In this document: one piece after another, positions 40,652 through 50,229 of the stretch
How the letters are laid out: the number at the start of each line of letters is the position of its first letter
Position numbering within the stretch: position 1 is the stretch's first letter
Origin: Tritrichomonas musculus
Taxonomy: Eukaryota; Parabasalia; Tritrichomonadida; Tritrichomonadidae
Reading direction: 5' to 3'
Assembly: GCA_039105265.1 (NCBI GenBank)
Contig: JAPFFF010000028.1
Coordinates: 1-64,000 of the forward strand
Length of the DNA stretch: 64,000 nt
Position numbers and translations under genes: made by a program
Notes under the pieces: model-generated
Told to the model about the DNA's origin: nothing
Database searches by the model: none
What the model saw: only the letters and a program-made list of their open reading frames with translations

Positions 40652-43600
40652 AGAATTTGATTCTTCGTTCAAACACAGGAAGATTTACTTGTTGATAAGA
40701 GGAAGATTTTCTAAAACAGTTAGCACCATCAAGGAGGTTAAATGTAATTTCCTCTCCATCATAAAGTTTCTCATATAGTTGCTCAATTGTTATACCCATT
40801 CTTTTTGCTTTGTTCAGGATAACTTGTTTTGGTATTCCTTTTAATCTAATGTGATAGCCTTCATTACCTTTTTCATCAACTAGGATATCTAAGTAACTTT
40901 TCTTTCCTAATGCTATTAATTTCCTTGAATGAACACTACCGACAGCACCATTAAACGAATCAAAGTCACAATGAAACTGTGTCATCTTCTTACCAATCAA
41001 CTCCTTCCCATATTTTTTCTTGAACACCTCAGCTATCCTTGGTACATCTATTTCTCTAACGTGTACGCTATCTGTATCTGTATAGTAGATGTCTATTCCA
41101 TTTTGCTCAGCTGTACTCATTACCCTATTCATTAAATGTTTGCTCCATGACAAGACACTAGCACCAAAATGAGGTAAATTAAAATGACTGTTTATTGGTT
41201 TAACCTTCTTAACATATACATTATCAATTGACTTGTTCTCTATCACCTCTGTTATGTAATTATAGTTCTTCCATATATATTTAATGGCTTTATCTTTTGG
41301 TATGCATTTAGTTTCAGTTGTTGTTGCCTTTAGGATAGATTTTCCGTAAATAGAATTAAGAAGTAGTTTAATGGTTTGTTGCAATGGATTGTTAGCATCT
41401 TGGTATCTCCTTCTTAGATTGAACAATTTCTCTATAAATACATTAATCTTGTTGTTGAATCCTTTGTCAAAGTAATATCCTCTAATAAACTCATAATCGA
41501 AATCATAAAACTCCATCAAGTCCATAAAAGCTCTCTTGTCTATGTAATAATTGTTGATGGGGTTGTTGTTAAATATTTTTGACCCTTGATCGTTCCTACT
41601 AAATATTTGACCAAATTTATATGGTTTGTCAGCCTTGCACTTGATCTTCTTGATATTGATTTCAATGAAGAACTGATCAAAATCTAATAATTCTTTCGTA
41701 AACATATCCGATGGGCCCGCACGATTAGTACCTGAGGCCTCCAGGCGAATTACTTCTGGCACTCCTTTAGGTACACCAGACATAATACTCATTGCACTAG
41801 GATATAAACTGACTGCATCAAAATCTTGTATCCTTTCCTCTATATATTGCTTTTCATTATTAGCTGTCATTGTTCTACCTCCACTAACGCATCTCTGAAT
41901 GAAGTTTTGTGGTTTACCACTAAGTTGATAACACCCATCAAAGCAACCAAATTTATATGCATAATAGTAGCCAATAGAGCTAATGGATATAAAGTTATGG
42001 ACATCAAGCATCTTTGTCTTCGTCTGCTTAAATACTTCTACCAGATCTCTATTAAATTTCTCTACTCCCTTCATCAATACTATGCAATCCAGTTTGCAAT
42101 AATAGATAGCATACTTCATAATATCAATAGCTCCTCCAACATATGCACCACAAGCTTTTGCATTATCTATTAATTGCTTCCAGTCTTGTTTTATCTGTGT
42201 CAATGGTTTCTTGTCTTGGTTCTCTAAGTAATACTGTAGTTGAAATTCAAGCGCAGAGACAGTTTTCCTATTTATGTTCCTTTCAGTATATATTTTATAT
42301 GCCATTACCTCTTTATGAACTGGTAACTGAAACATCTTACCAAATGAAGCTAATGCAGCAGGGATGATAGAGTAGCTATTGCGGAAAGTTAATCTCTTGT
42401 TAGGTTTATACTTTGTCATGACTATTTGCAGAATCGTTCCACTTCTCTCTGTTATTTGTACATCCCATCCAGGAGTATTTATAAAGAAACAAGCATCATA
42501 TTTAAGGTTATGGAAGTAAATGAGAGAATTGTTCTCCAATGACTTTAGTAATCTGTCAGCAATATTCTCCCCATCAAATATCATTTTATGAATTAACTCT
42601 TTGGTCCTGTACACAGTAATATTTAGATAAGGCATATGGGGTGATACAGTGGTATTAGTTTCAAAATCAGAATAATAAATCCTACTCCACTCTCTCTCCT
42701 TTTTCGTCTCTGATGAATCTATTAGTTTACAGCACAATTCAGGATCATATTCAAGGTCCGTATAATCCGCTAAGTGAGAGTTGTATTCATTCGTTGCTAA
42801 GATATTCATTTCACAGTTCTTTATCTCCCTGAACTTTCCTTCTTTAAATAGCTTGCGAAATATTGCCATAGGTTTAACACCATTTAGGGGTTTATATATC
42901 ATGTAATGGTTCTTGTACAGTAATAAGTCAACAATTCGGTCAAACTCTTTGGCCCATGGTCTCTTTCTTGTATCTATTTTTATTTGTAGTTGGCTTCTTT
43001 CATCATATTTCTCATCAATCCTTCTTACAACAAAATGGCATTTAAACTGCTTGGCTATATCGTATATCAAGTTATTGGGGATTAACCTAGTCTTGACCAT
43101 AAAGCGTAAATAATTAATTTCCTCATCAGTGAATACTCCAGACTGAATGCAAGCATATACCAAACAATTGTCTTTATAGTTCTTCTTATCAACTGTCTTG
43201 AATATTTGGTACTGTGATAAGTCTAAATCAGAAAGATTAATATAAGGGAAGAATCCACCTTCTGGATTATCGCGATAATCTTCGTCGACTTCAACTTCTT
43301 CTTCATACAACTTACCTTTATTATCTTCTTTATTAATAGTGAATGATGTTTGCTTGCCTCTCTTTCTATTTTTAATGAAGAGCAACTGGTATTTTGCAGG
43401 GATGAATACATTGCCAACCCAAGGATTATTGTCTGAACAGTCATCATTCAAGTCTATTGTCCCTGATATATGTCCTATTGTTGAATCTAATCTTCGTGCC
43501 TTGGAAAGTGTAAACCATTTGTATTCCTCACCACCTAATGATTCGCTTTTTACTACTATATTCTTCTTATTCTCTTTGTGTAATTGTCTTAATGTTTCAG

Positions 43601-43802
43601 TGAAAGCAAGTCTCTTATCTTCATCATCACCTATATCTATGTCAAATGATATTTCTTTCTTAGCCTTGGTCATGAATTCTTTCAAATATTTCTTGAACTT
43701 TCGTTTGTCTCTTACGTCTTTCACCCTTTGCTTATACTCTTTTCTTGCTTCCGTTCTTGCAGTCGAATAGAGGTCAACTGATATATCAAAGAGGTATGTC
43801 AT
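40650..43802 (-). CDS. polB: Protein-primed DNA polymerase B (inner)
   Basis: A 1050-aa family B polymerase of the protein-primed group (DNA_pol_B_2) that would replicate the linear element from its ends. The proofreading exonuclease motifs are SDFETNT (D379, E381), FHNLKYDACF (D436) and YCKLDC (D572). Polymerase motif A is DAVSLYPSAM (D662), motif B is LLLNSIYGKS (Y819) and motif C is YTDTDSVHV (D909, D911). About 370 residues precede the exonuclease domain and could hold a terminal-protein or other N-terminal domain. It faces the 350-aa gene's upstream side and diverges from the GIY-YIG-like gene across 55 bp. All catalytic motifs look normal. Confidence 0.95.
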   Translation of the reverse strand: MTYLFDISVDLYSTARTEARKEYKQRVKDVRDKRKFKKYLKEFMTKAKKEISFDIDIGDDEDKRLAFTETLRQLHKENKKNIVVKSESLGGEEYKWFTLSKARRLDSTIGHISGTIDLNDDCSDNNPWVGNVFIPAKYQLLFIKNRKRGKQTSFTINKEDNKGKLYEEEVEVDEDYRDNPEGGFFPYINLSDLDLSQYQIFKTVDKKNYKDNCLVYACIQSGVFTDEEINYLRFMVKTRLIPNNLIYDIAKQFKCHFVVRRIDEKYDERSQLQIKIDTRKRPWAKEFDRIVDLLLYKNHYMIYKPLNGVKPMAIFRKLFKEGKFREIKNCEMNILATNEYNSHLADYTDLEYDPELCCKLIDSSETKKEREWSRIYYSDFETNTTVSPHMPYLNITVYRTKELIHKMIFDGENIADRLLKSLENNSLIYFHNLKYDACFFINTPGWDVQITERSGTILQIVMTKYKPNKRLTFRNSYSIIPAALASFGKMFQLPVHKEVMAYKIYTERNINRKTVSALEFQLQYYLENQDKKPLTQIKQDWKQLIDNAKACGAYVGGAIDIMKYAIYYCKLDCIVLMKGVEKFNRDLVEVFKQTKTKMLDVHNFISISSIGYYYAYKFGCFDGCYQLSGKPQNFIQRCVSGGRTMTANNEKQYIEERIQDFDAVSLYPSAMSIMSGVPKGVPEVIRLEASGTNRAGPSDMFTKELLDFDQFFIEINIKKIKCKADKPYKFGQIFSRNDQGSKIFNNNPINNYYIDKRAFMDLMEFYDFDYEFIRGYYFDKGFNNKINVFIEKLFNLRRRYQDANNPLQQTIKLLLNSIYGKSILKATTTETKCIPKDKAIKYIWKNYNYITEVIENKSIDNVYVKKVKPINSHFNLPHFGASVLSWSKHLMNRVMSTAEQNGIDIYYTDTDSVHVREIDVPRIAEVFKKKYGKELIGKKMTQFHCDFDSFNGAVGSVHSRKLIALGKKSYLDILVDEKGNEGYHIRLKGIPKQVILNKAKRMGITIEQLYEKLYDGEEITFNLLDGANCFRKSSSYQQVNLPVFERRIKF

Positions 43803-43857
43803 TTAAGTGTAAATAAGAAATAAAAAAATATCACGCTAAATATTTATTAACCCTAAA

Positions 43858-44181
43858 ATGGTAGAATACATATATTTGATTCGTGAAAGGGAATTTTCTT
43901 ATTCTAATCAACCTGTATACAAAATTGGTAGAACAAATAAGATTGCAACAAGAATGGGACAATATCCAAAAGACAGCGAAGTATATATAATTGAAGCAGT
44001 AAGTGATTCAGTAAAAGTGGAAAAAGAATTAATAACAATATTTGAAGAAAATTATAAGAGAGCAACAACAAGAGATGGAACCGCATTTATAGGTAATGAG
44101 TACTTTGTTGGGAATGTGAATGAAATGATATATATTATTAGGACTTATATCCAATATCATTGTCCCAGAGCTATCATTTAG
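43858..44181 (+). CDS. T5orf172/GIY-YIG-like protein (inner)
   Basis: A 107-aa protein with the pattern of the T5orf172 branch of the GIY-YIG superfamily: YIYLIREREF...VYKIGRTNKIATRMGQYPKDS in the first 45 residues, then an acid-containing helix (VEKELITIFEENYK). Such proteins are common in giant DNA viruses and phages and are thought to be nucleases. It diverges from polymerase B and converges with the 243-aa gene, overlapping its end by 8 bp. No relative is visible in the outer element. Confidence 0.75.
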   Translation: MVEYIYLIREREFSYSNQPVYKIGRTNKIATRMGQYPKDSEVYIIEAVSDSVKVEKELITIFEENYKRATTRDGTAFIGNEYFVGNVNEMIYIIRTYIQYHCPRAII

Positions 44182-44905
44182 TAAGGATGTCATATATATC
44201 AGCCTCTTGGCTTGGTTTTATTTTTAAGGTAATGAAGAGAGGAGATTTTAATATTACTGGTTGAAACATGAAATCAACTAATCTCATTTCCAAATATTTT
44301 AATGAATCCGTATTAACTTTTATTTTTATTGGCTTAGTCATGTCATAGTTAACTATCATTGCCTCTTGATCCATTATCATTGTGTCAATGTTTGCAAGGA
44401 TGCTTGGGGTATATTCTTGGTCTCCAATTGATGAATGAGTTGCTACCCCCTGTAATGAAACTAAATACAACTTATTGGCAAAATCAAGTATAGGTAGATC
44501 AGGTACATTTTTTTCTTCATTAGCTTTTACATCAAATTCCTTGCAGTTGAACAAACCAGTAATCAATTTTGCTCTATGACTTCCTTCCTTGAATGTAATA
44601 TTTTCAGTAGGTGTTAATGATATGGTTCTGTTATTGATATTCTTGAAGGTGATAGTAGTCTGACGAGAATTTAGAAATTTGACTAGATATCCAAATGAAT
44701 AGGTATACATCTCCTCGAAATCAATTCGTACCTCACTCTTTGATGTAGTAAATATTAAATAATCTTCCGCAGTTGTCATTAATATGTTGGCTTTGGTATT
44801 AATAGATGAAACATAGTACTTCACGTATGGACATTTCCATGGGATATCAATATTAAGTCTTACCGTATTATAATTACCTGGTTGACTCTGAACACTATAC
44901 AACAT
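44174..44905 (-). CDS. Candidate structural protein, 243 aa (inner)
   Basis: Not firmly recognised. The sequence is strand-rich throughout; it ends SLKYLEMRLVDFMFQPVILKSPLFITLKIKP, a pattern reminiscent of jelly-roll minor capsid (penton) proteins of Polintons and virophages, where a final 'L.D....I.L.SPL.I.L.I' strand pair is common. This competes with the 436-aa protein at 30607 for the minor capsid role. It diverges from the large right-end genes across only 18 bp, so a shared promoter is likely. Confidence 0.45.
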   Translation of the reverse strand: MLYSVQSQPGNYNTVRLNIDIPWKCPYVKYYVSSINTKANILMTTAEDYLIFTTSKSEVRIDFEEMYTYSFGYLVKFLNSRQTTITFKNINNRTISLTPTENITFKEGSHRAKLITGLFNCKEFDVKANEEKNVPDLPILDFANKLYLVSLQGVATHSSIGDQEYTPSILANIDTMIMDQEAMIVNYDMTKPIKIKVNTDSLKYLEMRLVDFMFQPVILKSPLFITLKIKPSQEADIYDILTK

Positions 44906-44923
44906 AATTTAATTTCTGATAAA

Positions 44924-46072
44924 ATGTCTTTGGCACTGTATTCTGCAAAGAGCAAGGAAGCATATAAACTCAAATCAAATGATATAGAAATCACTATTGA
45001 TGAAGAAGATGGTAAACGACTAAACATTGAAAACACTATTGAACCTGGCGAAATGGTGCAATTTAATTGTATCTACAACAAAGCTGAAATAGATGAAAAA
45101 ATAGTTGGTGATTATTTCGAAAAAAATGGATTCGAAAACTTTGGTGCGCTTAATCTTATGGCAGGGAAAGGTATTTATACATGGAATACTGACGGTACAC
45201 TGACACCAAAAATACAATATTGTGCAAGCTTCAATAAGCTCTATGAAAGACTACGAGATAGTGCTACTAATTTACATACCTTTCTAGCTAAAATGAAGGA
45301 TGACGTAGATTCTGGTATTGCACCTGGTGCTACATTAAACTATTTTACAGGTGAGGTAAATGATAAAGAAATAATAACAGAATCATATGATGTTAGTACA
45401 CACAAGAAACTAATAGAAGCACTTACACAGAATCATCAAGGTATGCTAAATGTAATGAACTTAATGATTAAAAATATAGATGATGTAAATAATGCAATTG
45501 CACCTAGTATCGATTGGTCTAAACTATCTGATTTAAAAATAATTGTTGAACATGTAGATAAAACTACTCAAGCCTTAACTTATGAAACGGAGGACAAGAA
45601 ACCAGAAAGTATGGACGCTATAATACAAGATATAAGTACAAGTAATGAAAATATATCTAAATGGATAGCAAATAATACTGTTAATTTTACTGAGGTAGAA
45701 CCTGTTAAATATGTTGATGAAAAGGTTAATGAAACTACTAATGAAACTACCTATGATGTCAATGAGACTAACATAACTAACATGAAAGACTTTGTTAATA
45801 AAACAAATACAACAGCTGCTAATATTACTAAATGGATAGATGCGTTAAATGATCAAACTATATCTTATGAGACCCTCTTGAACTTAACAGGTGGAAATAC
45901 TTCTATGTGCTTAATTAATAAAACAACTGGTGAACCTGAAATACATGAGGTTAAAATAGAAATTGATGAAACAACACCTAACCTACACCTGAACCTACTC
46001 CTACACCTGAACCTACGCCTACACCTACGCCTACGCCTACACCTACTCCAACTGAGCCACCAAATGAGTTAG
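44924..46072 (+). CDS. Large right-end protein 1 of the inner Polinton
   Basis: A 382-codon frame from the first ATG. It has a beta-like start (DIEITIDEEDGKRLNIENTIE), then helical, asparagine/threonine-rich sequence with repeated INKTT/NETTYDVNETN stretches. It ends in a repetitive tract of CCTAC-type units that would code for proline/threonine in one frame. It is the first of three same-strand genes filling 44.9-53.9 kb; this region is one of the places where the element may be damaged. A virion fibre or host-contact role is inferred from the neighbours. Confidence 0.5.
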   Translation: MSLALYSAKSKEAYKLKSNDIEITIDEEDGKRLNIENTIEPGEMVQFNCIYNKAEIDEKIVGDYFEKNGFENFGALNLMAGKGIYTWNTDGTLTPKIQYCASFNKLYERLRDSATNLHTFLAKMKDDVDSGIAPGATLNYFTGEVNDKEIITESYDVSTHKKLIEALTQNHQGMLNVMNLMIKNIDDVNNAIAPSIDWSKLSDLKIIVEHVDKTTQALTYETEDKKPESMDAIIQDISTSNENISKWIANNTVNFTEVEPVKYVDEKVNETTNETTYDVNETNITNMKDFVNKTNTTAANITKWIDALNDQTISYETLLNLTGGNTSMCLINKTTGEPEIHEVKIEIDETTPNLHLNLLLHLNLRLHLRLRLHLLQLSHQMS

Positions 46073-46086
46073 TTAACCAAGATGAT

Positions 46087-49000
46087 ATGGTTTATGAAAT
46101 TCCCACTACTGATGAATTAAAGAATTTGATAACAAATAAGATTCCAGTTAATAATGCCCCTGAAGAACTCACAATCAATGTATCTAAGTATTGGTTATAT
46201 AGTAAAAAGACAATTGGATGGATAAAAGGCTTATTGTATAATATAATTTCGACTACTCTATATCTTGCTAAGATGTCTTTTAAATTAACCTATAAAACAA
46301 TCGATTACGCCTTTATTCAAACCCTGAAAACATTATATAATATATATTATTTTCTCTGGTCTCATTTTAAATGTATTGTGTTTGAAGGGTATCGAAACGT
46401 AAAAGACGCACTTACAGGGGAGATAAAAGAAGAAAATATAGTATTTAAAGTAACTAACTATGATAGTGAAATAGAAAATTTTGTTGGTGAAATAGACCCT
46501 GACTTTGAAGAAATGCTAGAGGGTTTTAAGGAAATCACACCAACTACTAAAACAGTTGATGAGTTGAAGAAGAAAGGATATAAAGAAGTTAATGTAGCAT
46601 GTACATCATGGGAAGTATTCTGGGGAAACGCTTGGAAGTTAATTAAAAGACCATTTATAGCTTTATGGAATGGAGTTAAGAAGTTTGGTAATGATACATA
46701 TTTATTCTTTACAGGTGAAGATAATGATGGTAGAGGAACATATTGGGAAAATTGTCCACATATGTTGAGGATTACAATAATAGCTTTCGTCTTGGGTGGT
46801 GCAGCAGTTTCTATCGGAGCTCTTGCAGTTTTGTATGTAATATGTCCAATCGCTGAAAAACTCTTTAATGGATTTGAATATATTATGATCAAATTATCGG
46901 GTAATGACCCAGTTCCTATTGCTTATGCTCGTACATTAGCAGAAGATGCCATAGTAGACCCTGATGGAAATAAGATAGATATTGATATTGATTATGAACT
47001 ATTAGAAATATTTAGACAAGAATATAATGCAAAAGTAGTAGACTACAAGGTTATGAATAATGAGATATCAACTCCTTCTACTGACTCTAAATATTTTACA
47101 TTAAAAGAATCAGATCAATTATATTTATATAGACCATCAAAAGTATATGAAGAATCTAATTATTATTGTATGAGATGGGATATAGATAAAGATTATGATT
47201 TATCATTGAATATGGTATTTAGGTTCAAGGACTATTTATTTAGGCACACTTGGGAATTAATATGGGATGGAAAAAATTGGACAGGAAATAACTGTCAAAA
47301 TGTGTTTACAGCAAAAATATCATACATGAATAATAATAGCGGAGCTCCAGCAATAATAATTAAAAAGAACGAACTAATTGGGAAATGGATAAAAGGAACA
47401 ATAAAAGAAGATTTAACAGATGATGATAATTATGCTCACATACTAAAAGACTATCTTACAAATTGGAGAGTTGTTAAGAAAGATGGAACCATATTAAACG
47501 TAGGAACAACTGCAGTTTTTGATCCTAGCAGTTCAGGTACATTCACACAAGATGGAAATAAATATGAACAAGCTAGAATGTATGTTGATGCACCAAGCGG
47601 ATTAAAAGAAGAAGACGGATTATATGTTTATGCAGATTTAAATATTAATGGAAACATAACAGAATTAAAATGGGATTGTCATCCTGAACACTGTATTAAT
47701 TCTGGAGTCATGCACACTTATGGATCAAATCCTTGTCTAGAATCATTTAATTATCAGCGAGAAAAAAGACATTCCATAAAAATCATTGAAGGATTTAACC
47801 ATAAGAGCATTCGAATATACATGGAAAAAGAATTATTTGAATTTGATGTAAAAGTTAATCCATTTAACATAATCTTACAAGAACAATTTTATGAAGTAGA
47901 GCCAGATCCAAGAAACTGTTCAACTATATCAACAGATTTAAATATTTATTCATCAAAGATTATATGGGCTGATAATATCATGACGATGAGAAGAGACTTA
48001 AATGTTGTTGGTGGAATTACTGACATATTGCAATATGATTATGCTTTATTGAAACAGACAGTTGATAATCTAGCTGAGCAAATGAGAATTCAAGCCATGT
48101 ATAATGAATATACTGATAGTATTAAACAAGGTATATCAGTTGCAAATACGATTTTAAATATTCTAGCTTCAGTAGTATCGATTGCAGGGGTACTCTCAAC
48201 ATTAAATATGTCCAATAACTCAGTAAATATTAATACATATCAAACAACACCTTTCCCTGGGCCAGGAGGAAATGGTGGAGGAGGTGGAGGTGGAGGTGGT
48301 GGTTATCCAGGTGATGGAGGTAGTGGCTTTCAAGGTAAGTTTTTGGTGAATGTTGATTTGAAGGCTGATAAGATGACTATGGAAAGATTTTTGCCAACTA
48401 CAACAACTGTTCAAATACCCGTGGCTGGAGCTATTTCAACATTTTCAGCAACACAGGTTGTTCTATCTACAACACATGCATTAACTCAGTTAGGAAATGC
48501 TATTGCTACACTTGGTTCGAATGTATTAAATTTCTTTAGGAATAGACCAGATACGAATGGAACTGAAACATTAAATATTAATTCATCCTCGATTACAATA
48601 ACTGATAATGATACTGATAATGCAACTAATACTATCACAACCACTGAACAATCATTAGTGAGAACTCATAGAGAAGTTCAGCCACAAGTTGTTACAGATG
48701 AAACAGATGAGATTCGAACAGATATAACTGTACCACAGACTACAATGACAAATACAGCTTCAACTACGATTGCACTTAGGAATCAAGTTCCTGTTATTGA
48801 TATTGCTGGAACTCAGTATACCTTAGAAGACATAGCTGATTTGACAAGAGAAGAACGAAATGCATTAGTTGCTAATCATCCTGATATCTTACGTATCCAA
48901 TATCATGGAAGAGAGTGGTTTAATGTGTATGATTTGTTTTATAATGACCAACTCATTATCCATAATAATGTATTTCAACGAAGGACTCTAATAAGACCAG

Positions 49001-50202
49001 CTGATATTGAGATGACAGATAGAATACATAGAGCTACTGATAATAATTGGTCAATAGAATGGGAAGGAACAACATACACAGCGAGAGATATTGAACAATT
49101 ATCTATGCAAGATAGACTAAATTTACCATTTGTTCAAAATGGAGATATTGGTTTAGAACCTTACTTGAATGACCAAACAATGGAGGCATGGATAAATATT
49201 ATTGACCATAGAGGAGAGACTATTGACCCAATTGTTGCTACTATTGATTATTCTGCTCCAACAACAGCAAATATTAGTGGAGGTCAAGTACGATTTGTTG
49301 GAATAAATTCACAAATAGAAGTCAATGCAAATGGAGTTAGATATCAGCATTATGACCTTGTTGCCACAACAGATACTTGGACAGTACCAGGAACAACACC
49401 AGCAATAACAGCAAGAATGATAGAACAAATGAGTGATGAACAAAGAGGAGAACTAATGGATAATATTTATTCTCATGGTAATCTTTTAGCTTTTAATGAC
49501 ACATTAGATGAAACAACTGGTGAAGAAATAACACAAGTACTATATAATGGAAATGTAGTTGCTACAATAGATAGAAGAAGACTACATGTAATTAATATTG
49601 TGAATGGAGTGATAGAAATGTACCAACAAGATGGTGTTATAAGTGCAACTACCCAGGTTATTATGGGAGCAGTAGGTTATGTTGCTAGAAGGTTCTTACA
49701 TGGTCAATGGCAGTTTGTTAGACATCATCCTGGTGATGCAGCAGCAATAGCAGGAGTAGCAGCAGAAGCATATGTAGCAAATAGAATAGGATTATTTAAT
49801 ATTCCAAGTTGGTTCCGTCGTAATGATAACCCAGAAACATTAGCAGAGGAAGATGTATTAGAAAAGATTCTTGCATGGGCATATCATGAAGAAACAGATG
49901 ATGAACCTGAACTTGAAATAACAATGAAGGATGCTGACAAGATGATGGTTTCATTTGATACATGTATTAATATTGCAAAGACATATCGCGATACTTTAAA
50001 GGGTACAATAGCATTCATGTGCGAGAAAATAAAAGAACTAGAAAGCAAGTCAAGTACTAAGCATCCACTGGAGGATATAGATATGACTGCTTATATTACT
50101 AAAGCAGAAGTGAAGGAAATGATAGACCAGAAGGATGCATATATTGATACTCTTGAGACAAGACTTGCTACATTAGAGAAGAAGTGCGCAAATATAGAGT
50201 AG
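46087..50202 (+). CDS. Giant fibre-like/membrane-anchored protein, 1371 aa (inner)
   Basis: Not recognised as a known family. Visible parts are hydrophobic helices near 40-95, a transmembrane-like segment at about 226-258 (ITIIAFVLGGAAVSIGALAV), and a beta-rich block about 340-640 shared with the 1204-aa neighbour (QLYLYRPSKVYEESNYYCMRWDID, EQFYEVEPDP, IIWADNIMTMRRDLNVV). Then come a second hydrophobic segment (about 681-705), a glycine-rich hinge (about 723-745), a long threonine-rich region and a coiled-coil-like end. The build resembles trimeric virion fibres or phage tail-fibre proteins; membrane segments also allow a membrane fusion or pore role. It is not typical Polinton cargo. Confidence 0.6.
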   Translation: MVYEIPTTDELKNLITNKIPVNNAPEELTINVSKYWLYSKKTIGWIKGLLYNIISTTLYLAKMSFKLTYKTIDYAFIQTLKTLYNIYYFLWSHFKCIVFEGYRNVKDALTGEIKEENIVFKVTNYDSEIENFVGEIDPDFEEMLEGFKEITPTTKTVDELKKKGYKEVNVACTSWEVFWGNAWKLIKRPFIALWNGVKKFGNDTYLFFTGEDNDGRGTYWENCPHMLRITIIAFVLGGAAVSIGALAVLYVICPIAEKLFNGFEYIMIKLSGNDPVPIAYARTLAEDAIVDPDGNKIDIDIDYELLEIFRQEYNAKVVDYKVMNNEISTPSTDSKYFTLKESDQLYLYRPSKVYEESNYYCMRWDIDKDYDLSLNMVFRFKDYLFRHTWELIWDGKNWTGNNCQNVFTAKISYMNNNSGAPAIIIKKNELIGKWIKGTIKEDLTDDDNYAHILKDYLTNWRVVKKDGTILNVGTTAVFDPSSSGTFTQDGNKYEQARMYVDAPSGLKEEDGLYVYADLNINGNITELKWDCHPEHCINSGVMHTYGSNPCLESFNYQREKRHSIKIIEGFNHKSIRIYMEKELFEFDVKVNPFNIILQEQFYEVEPDPRNCSTISTDLNIYSSKIIWADNIMTMRRDLNVVGGITDILQYDYALLKQTVDNLAEQMRIQAMYNEYTDSIKQGISVANTILNILASVVSIAGVLSTLNMSNNSVNINTYQTTPFPGPGGNGGGGGGGGGGYPGDGGSGFQGKFLVNVDLKADKMTMERFLPTTTTVQIPVAGAISTFSATQVVLSTTHALTQLGNAIATLGSNVLNFFRNRPDTNGTETLNINSSSITITDNDTDNATNTITTTEQSLVRTHREVQPQVVTDETDEIRTDITVPQTTMTNTASTTIALRNQVPVIDIAGTQYTLEDIADLTREERNALVANHPDILRIQYHGREWFNVYDLFYNDQLIIHNNVFQRRTLIRPADIEMTDRIHRATDNNWSIEWEGTTYTARDIEQLSMQDRLNLPFVQNGDIGLEPYLNDQTMEAWINIIDHRGETIDPIVATIDYSAPTTANISGGQVRFVGINSQIEVNANGVRYQHYDLVATTDTWTVPGTTPAITARMIEQMSDEQRGELMDNIYSHGNLLAFNDTLDETTGEEITQVLYNGNVVATIDRRRLHVINIVNGVIEMYQQDGVISATTQVIMGAVGYVARRFLHGQWQFVRHHPGDAAAIAGVAAEAYVANRIGLFNIPSWFRRNDNPETLAEEDVLEKILAWAYHEETDDEPELEITMKDADKMMVSFDTCINIAKTYRDTLKGTIAFMCEKIKELESKSSTKHPLEDIDMTAYITKAEVKEMIDQKDAYIDTLETRLATLEKKCANIE

Positions 50203-50229
50203 AATAGAGAATTATTTTTTTGGACTTAA

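Noticed and set aside
43339-43770. Plus-strand open frame of 143 aa opposite polymerase B
   Set aside because: It is antisense to the conserved polymerase frame; composition fits a shadow.
46458-46892. Minus-strand open frame of 144 aa opposite the 1371-aa gene
   Set aside because: It lies wholly within a longer, better supported plus-strand gene and has no recognisable family.
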